Shown: one piece after another, positions 1-12,233 of the stretch
How positions within the stretch are numbered: the first letter of the stretch is position 1
Layout: each line of letters begins with the position of its first letter
From: Membranipora membranacea
Taxonomy: Eukaryota; Bryozoa; Gymnolaemata; Cheilostomatida; Membraniporidae
NCBI GenBank assembly: GCA_914767715.1
Contig: OU612068.1
Span: 31,684,001-31,744,000, forward strand
DNA length: 60,000 bases
Reading direction: 5' to 3'
The notes under the pieces: generated by a model
What the model was told of the DNA's origin: nothing
Database searches by the model: none
The model's input: the letters and a program-made list of their open reading frames with translations, nothing else
Program-made: the position numbers and the translations under genes

Positions 1-1295
1 GGAATTAATATTCCTGAGAATTTTCTATTAGTTGAATTTTTTAAAAATCCAGTAAGTTAGAGCGTAGACAAAGTTTTTTGACAATCATCAACCGTGATTT
101 TACAATATCTGTCAATCAAGGTGGGTCCATGTGAATCTCTCGTATCTATAAGTCTTCCTGGACTTTTTTTATGTTATTCTCTTGAACATGGTTCTATTCT
201 AAATGATCTTTTTAAACTAACGACCAATGTTAGTCTGTTGACATTACTATCTGAGTCTATATTACTTATGCATTGCACATCTCAGTTTTCTTCACTTTAG
301 ATCAAAAATCATTCATTAAAAAACTTGCTATGTTTGTAAGTTTTGTGCTGGGTTTGTTATCATCCACATCCGAGTGCCTTCATGTTTAATTCTTCCAATA
401 AAACAACGCTTGTAACACAAAATAATCTTTTAATATTCAGCATAAGATTAAAGTATGATGTAAATATTCTCATGACTACTACCAATCGTGCACCAGCAGT
501 TATACTAGATCAAGTTTAATCCAATTGGCGAGTGCTGGGGTTGCGGCGGTGTCTCAATAACCGTGGGCTACTTTAGCGATGAAAATACTATGGTCAAGCT
601 TCAAGCTATATTATTGCAATGCAATGAATTTATACGTAATATTAAAAATGTAACTACGCATGTTGTAGGGAACTAGATTGTTATAATCAACCCAGGCAAA
701 AATCATTTATATGTAATAATATTAGCAACCAATCTTGTCGTTGTTTTAAAAAAACATGATGGCTTGCTCCTCCAAGTATTATGTATTCCAGTATTTGTAG
801 CACCCTCAAATGTATGTCATCTTTGAATGAGTTTTCTCCTTGACATGATTTGAAGGAGATTGCCTTTCAGAAAAGCTGATGCCAAGAACAAGGTAGAACA
901 GGTTTGTTCCGTGCGCCACGACAGAGGGAACAAAATTGTTCTAGGGCACAGTCACATGCTGTAAAAACACTTTATATCACGATTGTACAGCATCCCATGG
1001 ACTTATTGTTACATTACTGGTTACATATACAACCAGCAACAATAATGAAAGAGGAATATACTTTGCAAAATAAAATGTCCACTAATTATTCTGTAGATGT
1101 GAGTGCTGCACAATGTAATGTTACTTACACTAAGTGTTCCTTCCAGTAATCATACTGGTGAATCTTGGGGAAGGAGAGAACACAGGCTTCAGAAGATTGA
1201 TTAACATTGAATTAAAAAAACTTGAAGCCACTTTTTTACTAGGTTAACTCAACTCTCTTGTCTACTATATTTTATAAGATATTAAATAATAGAAA

Positions 1296-1506
1296 TAGAA
1301 TTAAAATAGAATTGAAATAGGATAAAATAGGTTAAAATCAGATTAAATAGGGAAAAATATGATAAAATAGGATAAAATAGTATAAAATAGGAGAATATAA
1401 TATAAAATAGGATAAAATAGTACTAAATAGTATAAAATAGGATAAAATAGGATAAAATAATATAACATAGGATAGCATAGGAAAAATAGCATAAAATAGG
1501 ATAAAA
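1296..1506. repeat. Imperfect 10-bp tandem repeat (GATAAAATAG)n
   Basis: About 20 degenerate copies of a decamer close to GATAAAATAG stand in tandem, with single-base drift between units. The open frame reading through it on the minus strand is a low-complexity artefact rich in Phe, Leu, Ile and Ser. Confidence 0.9.
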
Positions 1507-2638
1507 AACAAAGATTTTGTGGTGGACATCATCAAGTAATTATTATTATATCCATATATATAGTTGAACTCACTACAGGTGACCACCATCACTGGTAATC
1601 ATGAGATATTCCTGGAAGCGGCTGAGAGCATTTATGAAGTGAACTGAAGTGAGGACATCTACCATCTGTCCTTGAGTGGTAAAGAGTACATTTCTGCTGC
1701 CTTTATTAATTCTGCTGACAGGATATGAAATGGGGTGACTTGGGTTTCTTTTATTTTTTTTCGTAATTATTGGTTGATGGTTTTCTTTTCTGTCAAACAA
1801 GTTCAATTTATTAATATTAATGTGAAGAAATGATGAGGCCAGGATGCGAAGACAAGGGCAAGGTCGCAGCCTATTGAGGCCCAAGACTGATAGAAAAACG
1901 AAATGTGGTCAGTATCTCATATTGCACTAACACAAATCTCATAAATATCTCATGAATATGTCATAGATCCTCTAAAGACAAAAACGTTATCATTTTTCTT
2001 TTTGTTTTCCCCTCAAATTTTGCCGTAATCACTTTTGCACGTTATGGAAAACCTCCATCCAGGATGATTTTCTGCCTATTAACATAGTGCAAAAAAGATA
2101 TGATGATTATTGTCTATACGAAGAAGAGGTGGTGCTTTAGGGACTATATGATGGCTGCCAGACATGGATTCACTCATCACAGGTTGTTCCTTAGTAACGC
2201 AATAGAAAGTTAAGGTTATTTTCTTTGTCTCATAAATACGAGTTGGCACCATGTTGCCTCTATCTACGTACAAATGGCTAACTTTTACATGTGAATTGTA
2301 AAAATATTATTAGAAATGATTTTGGCACATGTAGTTGCAGGTCTAATAAGGTTATCATCTGATGGTTGACCGATATATGTGTTTCAATAGAAATGCTTGC
2401 CAAAATACAAATTAAAGACCCAGATGAATTTTTTGCATCGAGGTTACTAACATTTGACAATTTTCAAAATATTATTATCTTTATGGGAGAATAATTTTGA
2501 AAATGTTATATAATATGATGAATCAGAATACTTCTATTCAATCTAGAATCATAATCAAATAAATCATGAAATCATAACTAACATTTACTAACTAAAATAA
2601 AGCCATGATCAATAAATGATTAAAATACATGAATATGA

Positions 2639-2739
2639 CATGTATGTGTGTGTGTGCGTGCGTGCATGCGTGTAGGTGTGTGTGTACGTACGTACGTACG
2701 TACGTACGTATGTATGTATGTATGTATGTATGTATTTAT
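2639..2739. repeat. Compound microsatellite (TG)n-(CGTA)n-(TGTA)n
   Basis: A TG/CG dinucleotide run passes into about seven ACGT-type tetramers and then TATG tetramers. The graded change from one unit to the next is typical of microsatellite turnover. Confidence 0.95.
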
Positions 2740-3034
2740 TTCCAACTGATTAAATAGGGGAACATAATGGGACCCCTCTATATTTTCATTTTAATACTTT
2801 ATTATTGGCATCAGTATCATTTTTAAGAAAATGTTGACCATGAGACCATGTTGTTCATTTATTATATATGCAGATGATACAATTATCGCATTATATAAAA
2901 AATTGATACAAAATAATGTGGTATACGCAATGCACCCGGGATCCATATCTAGGTTTTACCTCACACACGGTTCGTTTTTATATCATATACTACATTCAAT
3001 TGCAATTATGTATATGATTCATTATGATACCTAC

Positions 3035-6000
3035 TCACACCCTAAAAAAGTGTGAGAGGCATCTGAACATACCAAGCAGGATGTCGGACCTGAATGTTGT
3101 AATAAGAATAATAGCAGCAAACCCTGTCAGTAAGCCAGCATTCTGTATAAGGAAGACTCTCATTGGTTTGTCCTTGTGCTCCTCGGCTGCATGATTCATT
3201 TCTGGAATCTAGATAAATAACAATAAGGTACATTTTTAAAAAATTTCAGAAGAAATTTTATTTTGATAGGAATTCATCACCCATATTAACCATAGAGGGA
3301 GGAAAGCTTAAACTACGTGTTTAAAAAAAAAAATGTATGTATGTACACACGTTTATTGATCCAACGGGCAACAGGATACTTTATAGTTGTTCAAAAGGCA
3401 CTAGTCCACATACCCTAGCTTTAAGATCTCATACCATCAAGAATTTAACCTTGCTCAAGACTCAACTTTCACAGGGTCACTTTAAAAGGAATACCTTGCC
3501 AATGTGTTGGCTCTGACAAGATTGGCGACCCGGCAACCAATCAACCTAACACATTGGCTATAAATAGTCTAGCGACGAACATTCTACAGTAGGAATGAAA
3601 TACTGCCGAGTTTTCTTCTCCTTTTTATCATGTGAAAAATAAAATGTCTTTCTATATTTTTTATGTAACATTTTGAGTGCGGTATGGTCAGCATGTGTGC
3701 AGTTATTTTATTTAATCAAGTGTACTTTACCTTATCAACCAGGGCGATATACAGGAACATTCCACCAGCTATTCCTAGTAACCAGGGCGTAGCATGCGAA
3801 ACTTGTGATAATGTGATCCCGATAACTAATCCCAAGTAACAAAAACATGCTGATAAAATGTTGAACAATAGTGCTCTTTTTTTACTAATCCCAGAATTTG
3901 TCAGAATGACAAAATCTCCTGCAACAGAATGAAAGTGTTTAAGAATGATAATAAAAGTGACTGACGACGTTTTGAACTCCGTCCCCAATTATATGCGTTA
4001 TTACAAGGATTTGGAACTACTTGCCAACATGAGCAAAGTTATATTTATATGACGAGTTTGGTTACAAACGGTTTCAAGGTCCCTGGTGTCTGGTAAATCA
4101 GTGGTACACTAATGATTCAAGGTTTTCTCATGGGACTAAACATCAACCATCTGATTCCAGAAAGTAGATTTCTGGGTTATGTTAGAGGCTGATAATTTGA
4201 TATGATTGACCTGATACAGAATGAAATCTTACCTAGTTCATGAGGTAGCTCCTCGCATATCACTGTAAAACAGACACTGATCCCGAGTAAAATACTGTTA
4301 GAAAAGGCAGCTCCTATAATACGAGAGATCGGACAGTATGTGAGATGCAGATAGCTATTTCAATGGAGATAATGGAAAGTAAAGTCCGTAAAGGCTGTCA
4401 AATTAAATTTTAACAACTTCATATAATATTGAAAATCAGATTCTCGACAAAAATTTTTATTTTTTAATTTTAATACTTTATTTGGCAAACTAAATCATTT
4501 TGAGGAAATTGTTTTACAAATTGAGTGATTTTGATTGAAAAGAAAGTGAAAAGAGGCCAATTTTTGCAAAGCAATTATTGGTAGAATCAAATAATATCTA
4601 TGCGCCGGTAGTACACAAATGACAGATTTGTTTACCTATCAATAAGCCATCAGTAAAATTGTGAAATGTATCTCCTAATATAATCATCCACGCCACAGTC
4701 GCTACTGGTTTCTTTTTTTTTTCTGGCAAACTCTGAGCAGGGGAGCTAAAGATTCCAACTTCGCCATTTCCATTGCAGTTATTATCCACATTAGCCTTTG
4801 TCTGAAAGGAGCCAGAAACAACAATACAGACTAAGGAAAAACTAACACACTGTTAAAATGTATGGGAAAATTTGGGAAGTGGAGATTGGAGTTTGAGAAG
4901 GGCTTTTTCTGAAGACTCCTAGATCATTTTATATTATAGTTTGTCTAATATATCTTAAGGGTCATAAGTGCCAATATGACAGTGCGATCAAATGTGGTGA
5001 TACATGATGTCCCGAGTTATTCCAGCTGGTTTTGGGTGAGAGGTTTTTATTTGGCTCAAACTACGTCATTTCCTATAAATCCAAGACAAATAATATCAAT
5101 ATGTCAAATAAAGTAATAATAATATGAAAGAGTTTATCATAAATATATCAGAAATAAATGTCTAACACGCACAGCACCTGCGTCATCTGCATCACACTGT
5201 TCACACATGTGTTGCAAGTGAGCTCAAAGCTCAAGTTTTTTAGTTCTTAAAACCAGATACTCTGAACAGAAACATTCCACTAGCATTTATTCTGTTTTTT
5301 GGGCGGTGGTAATGAGGAGAACTTATACTTCGCAGACTTAAGTAGAGTAATCCACATTATAAGCCTATCTATCAACTACCAAGATAGCATGGAATTAAAG
5401 GCAGCTCCAAAAAACTGAGCTGTGAGGGGTAGAGATATCCGATAAATCCCTATAATTGATATACTTAAAACTAAAAACTACAAACTCCTACTCTTCACCA
5501 AACCGCTTTATCATACATAATTTGTGTTCCAACAGTAAATGCCTACAGTACATTTAATTTTTAAAATACACTTCACGTCTACCTCTTCAGCGTTCCAAAA
5601 TTTTGCTAACATCTGTGTCAAGCACCAACGTGCAACGCACAATATGAATATTGACTCTAGAGAGATAAAGATTTGCAAAATTTACATTGTAGTTAAACCT
5701 TTTCTTCAATATTATTTTACTTACGATGCTGATGTCTGTGATAATCTTGAGGACTCGCTCGATTACAAAAAATAGATATATGCCACCCAAAATTGTACAA
5801 GCTCTCCACCGATATCCCTCTTGCTCTTGAACATGAAATGCCTGTAATTCAACGGATAGTTATTATTCAGAATTACTGTCATTTCACTACCTGTATAAAA
5901 CAGATATACTTTCAAATTTTTTGTTAGTGTTTTCTGGTTTTAGAGATGAGAACAACTGTTCAATTGAGTGGTCAAACAACGTACAGTATTTTGTCACTCA

Positions 6001-7629
6001 AGACTAAATAAGATTCTTCTGGCAACCAAAGAGGCCCAGAAATTTCACGCCAAGAAAATTGATTATGAAAAAGTATACTGTGTGTGTTGACTGGTATTTC
6101 CAAAATATGCTCATGTAATCCAGCAATAATTTTAATTAAAAAATTACATGTGAAGACATTATGGTTGTGTTTTAATAACATTTTCAATTCAAACTATTAT
6201 GAACAATTTTTTTATTAAGTTTTAAACACTATATGGTGTGTATAGCAGTTGCTATGAGGCTGGTACATTTTAGCATAATATGTAGAAACACAGCAGCACT
6301 ACACAGTACCCACCTCTGGAATTAGATTAATTATAGAGCTTGCAGCAAGAGTTCCAACGGCTAGAGATATCAAGAACATGAGCAGCGTCGAGTAAAATGA
6401 CTTGTTCATCACAGGTATTACAAAAATACCAAGCAGAGACAACAGGTTGATCAGTGTCACAAAAGCCAAACCATATTGCCATACTAAAACAAAAACAAAC
6501 AAACGTAGTAAAACATTACAATTGAATGATGGGCCATTTGATGCTTTGGCGACAGCTGTTGCATTTTGAGATGACTTTTGTGCTAGGTTTGGCAGGTTGG
6601 CAAATGGGCAGACGGTAAATATAATCAATTCATTATGATATAAAACTTATTCTTTTAGTTATCTTCGTATTTTACCAGATGATGCAGACGGTTTCTCTTC
6701 AATCGTGGCTCCGGTATGATGGTGGTGGTGACGTATTTCCTCCTTAGATTTTACACAGTCTTGAGTGAGAGAATAGAGAATCTTTGGACAATAAGAATCA
6801 AATTCTGAGATCAGAAGGAATGATGTATGGTTTAATAGAGGTGACTGGCACATCTGCAAATAAGACATAGATATGAAGCAAGCTGGTCATGAAAATTAAA
6901 TCCATAATAATGTCAGTGTCCTCATCATTGTAAGTTTAATAATCTCCCTTTTATCCAATGGCAGTTCATAAAAGTAAACTGGCGTCAATATCTAGATCGG
7001 CGTCAAATCGGCGTCAATATCTAGATCAAATTAAAATCCTTGCTGTCAACGAAAATAACATTAATAACAATTTTAATTAATTGTTTGTCATAAAATCCTT
7101 ATCATCTGCTTTTCTCAAAAAACATCTGGTGCTTGGAGCCTGGTCTTCATTAATGTGTTTGTCAGTCTATGGTCAGTAAAATCATATGGTACAAATCATG
7201 AAACATGAACCATATACCATTCGGCCTCTACAGCTCTATTAATCCACAACTATCTGGTGTTCCTTTTGTGTAAACTCAATAAATGAACAGGAATTTATCT
7301 CCATATTTTAAAGGTCAAACAATTGTAACTGGGAATAAGATTTGCATTTTGCATGTTAGAGCAGTATGACAACTGACGAGCTGGTAATCATATCTGACCT
7401 TTTCAGGCCAATCTTTGTCACCAGCTTCTAGGCGGTCCGTGTTATGATATCTACCATCAAGCACCTTGTTGATCAATTCAGTGAGATTCTTAGAGCTGAG
7501 CTGTGGAGTTACGCCATCCTTAAACCCGTACTTATCATAGATCAGATTTGTGAAGTCTACCTGACATGTTATGATGGGAAGTGTGAGCGTCAGGCATAAA
7601 AAATCAGCCATATATTCACAGATCTTCAT
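3035..7629 (-). CDS. SLC39A8/14-like: ZIP-family metal-ion transporter, SLC39A8/14-like, copy A
   Basis: Predicted membrane importer of Zn2+ (the ZIP8/14 family also carries Fe2+, Mn2+ and Cd2+). Exons on the minus strand, 5' to 3': 7629-7399, 6853-6676, 6483-6314, 5841-5725, 4801-4636, 4313-4233, 3918-3731 and 3208-3035. All join in phase across GT-AG sites. The start ATG opens a signal-peptide-like stretch. The ectodomain has the family CP-x-ILYSL pattern (here YCPKILYSL) and a run of five His in exon 2. TM4 carries HNFTDGL and TM5 carries EELPHELGD. The Glu replacing the first His of the usual HExPHExGD motif is the hallmark of the ZIP8/14 branch. About 434 residues without the variable cytoplasmic exon 5, which I could not place here; exon 4 joins the HNFTD exon in phase 0 without it. 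Odd points: Ile to Thr in HNFID, VDK where B and C have ADM, and a C-terminus longer by about 11 residues. The most diverged of the three copies, but no stop or frameshift was seen. Confidence 0.87.
3985..4560. repeat. Source segment of a local duplication (copy A introns 6-7 and exon 7)
   Basis: About 340 bp from roughly 3991 to 4330, including exon 7 of ZIP copy A (4233-4313), recurs with high identity at about 8392-8710. A further block, 4508-4560, recurs at about 8713-8763. The copy therefore lacks the DNA between the two blocks. Confidence 0.85.
6968..7070. repeat. Short tandem GGCGTCAATATCTAGATC units plus shared block
   Basis: The unit GGCGTCAATATCTAGATC is partly triplicated here. 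The following 50 bp (TCAAATTAAAATCCTTGCTG and onward) recur at about 8885-8935. This is another fragment of the rearrangement that copied ZIP copy A sequence upstream of the gene. Confidence 0.75.
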
Positions 7630-8391
7630 GTCTTTTATTGGAAGATACAGATTCCTGAACAAAGCTTCAAACTACAATGTTAAGATTACATTCATGGCTG
7701 ACTTTACAGATAAAAGTTCAAATTTGACCCAGGATCTGCTCCCCACCATTGAAAAGTCACAGCGTTCCAGAAGAGGTGAGCAACTATGAGATGTGCAGAC
7801 ATTTTATCTACTAGTTTACAGAGATATCTACAATCGTTTACTAGAACCAAACGGTTCTACGGCCAGAAGTAGACCAACAAAACTCATCACCAATAACTTT
7901 GTGCATGTGGAAGGGCCACAATCGAACAGATTAACGAAAATATCAGATCGGGCGACAGATATTTTTTGAAGATGAGATAACAGAATCCTTCTTTTATCTA
8001 TCAGGTAAGTAAGTAATTTGCAAATGGCTAAGGATACCAAATGCTAGTGTATACAGTTATAAGCAGACTAGAGAGGTGGTACCCCTGTTAGTAAAAATGA
8101 CAGTTGAAGTCCAGAAGTAAGAGCTAAACTTACAAATATATTCTTCTTTGGTAGCAAGCAGATACTTTGGCTGACCAGTCCAAAAGAATTCCTTTCAAAT
8201 CTAACCACATCTGCCTTTCTCGACGATTTATAAATGAATCCTGGCGTGAACTGTGATCTTTGATAGTGCACCATCATACTGTTGGATAGATAGGATAGAA
8301 GTGCACTAGTCAGTGGTCACCTAATATCTTAATAATTGATAATAATAAGTTGATGATAGATGCCAACTCCTTGCTGTGTCACTGCATGACG
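7630..8391. other. 5' flank of ZIP copy A
   Basis: No gene recognised. It would hold the promoter of copy A, but I see no element I can name. A block from about 8308 (TCAGTGGTCACCTAATATC and onward) is repeated almost exactly at 8940-9010, a tandem duplication of about 80 bp. Confidence 0.5.
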
Positions 8392-8622
8392 ACATTATTA
8401 CAAGGATTTGGAACTACTTGCCAACATGAGCAAAGTTATATTTTTATGACGAGTTTGGTTTCAAGCGGTTTCCAGGTCCCTGGTGTCTCAGTAAATCAGC
8501 TAATGATTCAAGGTTTTCTCATGGGACTAGACATCAACCATCTGATTCCAGAAAGTAGATTTCTGGGTTATGTTAGAGGCTGATAATTTGATATGATTGA
8601 CCTGATAAGAATGAAATCTTAC

Positions 8623-8703
8623 TTAGTTCATGAGGTAGCTCCTCGGATATCACTGTAAAACAGACACTGATCCCGAGTAAAATACTGTTAGAAAAGGCAG
8701 CTC
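8623..8703 (-). pseudogene. Orphan duplicate of ZIP exon 7
   Basis: An 81-bp copy of copy A exon 7, coding the EELPHEL metal-site helix, lies about 1 kb upstream of that gene's own start, in the same orientation. Acceptor and donor dinucleotides survive, and the frame is open. The Cys before EELPHEL has become Ser, and the last exon base is A instead of G, which would change the following Gly codon. No neighbouring ZIP exons accompany it, so it is a duplicated exon and not a gene. Confidence 0.8.
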
Positions 8704-9182
8704 CTATAATATGAGAGTTTTACATATTGAGTGATTTTTATTGAAAAGAAAGTTAAAAGAGGCCATAAAAGTAAACTCAACTCAACTATTATTTAATCTG
8801 TGATAAGATTCCCTGGGAAATAGGGAACATAAGATGACATTGTCTGATTGAAAATCTCAAGACTGTTGATGACGGCATCAATATCTTGATCAAATTAAAA
8901 TCCTTGCTGTCAATGAAAATAACATTAATAACGATATAGTCAGTGGTCACCTAATATCTTAATAATTGATAATAATAAGTTGATGATAGATGCCAACTTC
9001 CTGCTGTGACAATGCATGCAATCTATCAGTGGCCACAGACCTTCCTCTCTCGAGGATGTCCGTTAACCCTGACACTATATTATTTATACCTTCTCTCTCC
9101 TCTATATCCGCCTTCAACCTGTGCGGAGCCTGAGCCTGAGCCTGAGCCTTCGATGGTCTATTGGTGGTCATTTAGACCAAGC

Positions 9183-9440
9183 TTAGTCCATTTGCCTGCA
9201 TTCCGTGTTGCTCCCAATCCACTGGTCATGCCGAATGGAGCAACTGGTTTTGTAAAAGTTGCAGAGGCTTTCATCGTTGACCCCCGCTTTTCTCAGCCTA
9301 ACGATGGCGTGGAAAGCTGGTGGGCATCTGTTGAGCATCGACGTGAGAGGAAAACGGAGATTTCGGTCGAAGGTCACCCCTAGCAGTTTCACTGAGTCAT
9401 TTATCATCGGTAGGCTTGTGGTAATCCTTTTCTGCGACAA
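9183..9440 (-). mobile_element. LINE reverse-transcriptase C-terminal fragment
   Basis: The minus-strand reading contains VKLLGVTFDRNLRF and, about 30 residues on, LRKAGVNDESLCNFYKT. This is the typical post-RT region of CR1/jockey-type LINE ORF2 proteins. The homology stops abruptly after the FYKT motif and runs into a 50-bp segment (9185-9235) whose relatives lie at about 37826-37880 (inverted) and 49348-49398, so the fragment is fused to another repeat. No RT core is present. Confidence 0.65.
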
Positions 9441-11340
9441 TGACTATAAGTTGCAAAACTGATGGATATCATCATTAAACGATATATCAGCAAGCAAATA
9501 ACACAGCAGGTTATCATTCCCTTCATCACACGGCCACATTTTTGTTTCTGTTGAGACAAAAGCAAAAAAGGTGGCTAAGTGACAAGGCTAGGTTTTCATT
9601 ATATCATCCATCAAGTAGCAGCGATGCAATTCTACCAATAATCAAATCAAGCTGCAGGTGATGCGTATTTCGTTAATTACCACTATATTGCATGGGGCAA
9701 CAAGATCCTGGTGGAAATTGGAAACCCAAATCAAATTATTCTTAACCTCTCTTTCATGGAAGGGAGAGGATAATAAAGATAACCTCATCATTATGTCCTG
9801 TTGTATGACATATTTATGGCCTTACCGATTAGATTTGACCGTTGCAGCTGCATCACATGATGGAGGAAATATTCACCACAGATATAGCGCCATCAGGGTC
9901 AACATGTTCCCCCAGCAAACCCCAATCAATCATTTACAGGCTGCACGTACCGGTGAGGGTTTTCGGATGAGTGCAGTTCAGATTTGAAAAACATACTGGT
10001 TTTTTTTGCAGTTCTCTGGTTTTGATCTTGATATGGTGTTACAGTATGGAGACTTTTGATGGAGGGGGGGGGGGGGCAAATGTGCCTAGCGAAAGGTTTT
10101 TATGCCAGGTTCCTTGATAGGAGATGCGTTAAAATGCCAGTATTACAATCACATCACATCAGTTCAATGGCTATGATGTCAGCCAATTTGTAATTTATTT
10201 TGAAACAAAAGAAATACAGGTCTTCATGAGATAGTATCATATATATATATGATATGTTATTATACAGATGATTATGGACTAAAATAAACATGTTATACCA
10301 TGGCCTGCAGGCAATCTATGCGGTCTTTGTCACTAAGGTCGTTATTAAGGACCCTGAACTTTGATACCACTTGTGACACATGAGTTGGGTGATACATACG
10401 TCTGCTTGCCCACCTGCTCAAAAACGGATAGTTCCACCATCAGTAAAAATATCAGCACAGTGCAGGTCTTATTTTCAACAACACACAAAAAACACTGTTT
10501 GAAACCAGGTTTGTTATAGAATGATGACCTCAACCTGGTGATCACTGATCATCAGTCTTCCTGCTCAACGGAAATGTATACCATCCCGCTCATCAATACA
10601 GTTTTAGACATAGCCATGAAACCATCCCATGTCGATATACTCAGGTAACTGCATATTTCACTGGAGTTTTGGTTAGTATAACGTTTGAGTTATCTGCTCA
10701 TGTATAAGCTATGTCCTGCCGAATGAAATTATGCTGATGTTTTAGTTTCGGTTCTGGCTTTGTGATTGGCTGCTGTTGCATCGATTTTAATTTTCATTGA
10801 CAGGGTTAGTTTCTCAGTTTTTGCTAAGGTTCACGGTCTTGTAAGTTAAACCATATCTTTTTAGGCTGATTAAATGTCTTTAGTTCGGAGTTTTATTGCA
10901 CAAACAGATAGGCTTCATACAATTCTACTATCTGAATGGCAGAATTGCAGATCACAATGATTCATCAAATACAAACTATGATAAAACATGTTCCTAAATA
11001 ATAATAATAATAAAGTTTATTTGTGAAACGCTTAATAAAATTGCAGAGCAAAAATTTCTAAGCGTTATTAGCTTGTTGGTTGGAGAGTAAGGTTGTATTC
11101 ATTATATGCTCTCTATTGTTAACAATAGCAGTTACAGACTATTAGTGAACTACTGTTTATTATTATACACATCAACAGATTTTAGACATCACACCGACAA
11201 TCTTATTGGATATTCAAGGATATTTCATCATTACTCTTAATCTCTGGAGTTAACCAATTTTACTTCATTAGCTGGATTAATAAGGACCACTGATAACTTG
11301 AGAAAACATCTATTCTCGAGATTCTTTGACTGACAACTTT
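9441..11340. other. Intergenic stretch without recognised genes
   Basis: I see no supportable coding region. The open frame at 9658-9987 has no recognisable motif. A G-homopolymer run stands at about 10063-10076, and a short palindrome built on ATCATATATATATATGAT at about 10228-10252. The stretch separates the old LINE scrap from the complete LINE. Confidence 0.5.
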
Positions 11341-11414
11341 CATTGTTATAGTGGGCCAGGGCGTAGGCCCAAGCCCCTGCGCTATAATCAACTGAGTCCA
11401 TACATGTTCAAGGT

Positions 11415-12155
11415 ATGGGGTTGTCTAAAGAAATGAAGCTAGCGATGGACAAATGGTTGGAGACAGTAAAGGCGGAGTTTGCTGCAAAGTTAGATTCGAT
11501 GTGCCTTGATCTGGAGCAGAAACTTTTGAAAAAGGTTGGAGAGTTGGAGACTAAGGTTCAGAATCTTGAAGGCAGGAGTGGAGTGTTGGAGACCAAAGTT
11601 CAGCAGCTGGAAGGAGATAATGGCGAGTTGAGACGGCGACTTGATATGATGGAGAGATATGACAGAGGAGATAGTCTAGAGATACACAACGTACCTGTAT
11701 CATCAAATGAGAATGTGGAGGATATTGTATTAAGCATAGCTTCAGCAATGGATATGGAAATGTCACTATCAGATATCAGCACTGTGTATCGTATGCCGGT
11801 TCGGAGAGAGAAGCAGGGAAAGGTAACACCCAGGATTTACGTCAAATTTACCAGACATTGTATGAAAAAACTAATGTATGCAAGTCGCACAAAGAAGAAA
11901 GTGACCCATGACCAACTTGGACTCGGCAGCAGCGGTAAGATCTACATACATGAACACCTCACTAAATCCCAGTCTGAGCTGTATTTCAAGACTAAAGATA
12001 AAGTGAAAGAGCTTGGCTACAAGTTTGTATGGACCCAGGATATGAACATATATGTGCGGTATAATGAAAGAGCCAACCGCATCCTTATCACTTGTGTAAA
12101 TGATCTTGACAAGCTTCAGGAGAACTCTACGTCTGAAACCAATCACCTATACTAA
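11415..12155 (+). CDS. LINE ORF1: coiled-coil protein with FP-like C-terminal domain
   Basis: 246 residues. About residues 20-80 form a heptad-rich coiled coil (repeated ETKVQNLEG and ETKVQQLEG segments). A middle domain follows (LEIHNVPVSSNENVEDIV, about 92-165), resembling the RRM-like ORF1 fold. The C-terminal part (KIYIHEHLTKSQSELYFK then GYKFVWTQDMNIYVR, about 175-225) matches the Baculo_FP/FP-C domain that I know from ORF1 proteins of several LINE clades. Expected role: nucleic-acid chaperone that coats the element's RNA. The domain assignment is from memory of the family pattern. Confidence 0.8.
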   Translation: MGLSKEMKLAMDKWLETVKAEFAAKLDSMCLDLEQKLLKKVGELETKVQNLEGRSGVLETKVQQLEGDNGELRRRLDMMERYDRGDSLEIHNVPVSSNENVEDIVLSIASAMDMEMSLSDISTVYRMPVRREKQGKVTPRIYVKFTRHCMKKLMYASRTKKKVTHDQLGLGSSGKIYIHEHLTKSQSELYFKTKDKVKELGYKFVWTQDMNIYVRYNERANRILITCVNDLDKLQENSTSETNHLY

Positions 12156-12233
12156 GACCTCGCAAACAACAGAGCACATCCGGTTAGGTCAAAACTTCTA
12201 TGAGCTTGTTACCAGATGGTCGCATCATTCTGA

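Larger units (their letters stand above)
1..3034. other. Non-coding flank, repeat-rich
   Basis: I see no supportable gene here. The stretch lies downstream of the ZIP copy A stop codon (that gene runs on the minus strand). It is AT-rich, and its open frames are short with no recognisable domain or flanking splice signals. Two simple-sequence blocks inside it are listed separately. Confidence 0.6.

Noticed and set aside
5160-5230. Candidate exon 5 for ZIP copy A on the minus strand (DADD-like residues before a GCAG/GTGC site)
   Set aside because: The acidic reading is in the wrong phase for joining to exon 6, and the in-phase reading shows no similarity to exon 5 of B or C.
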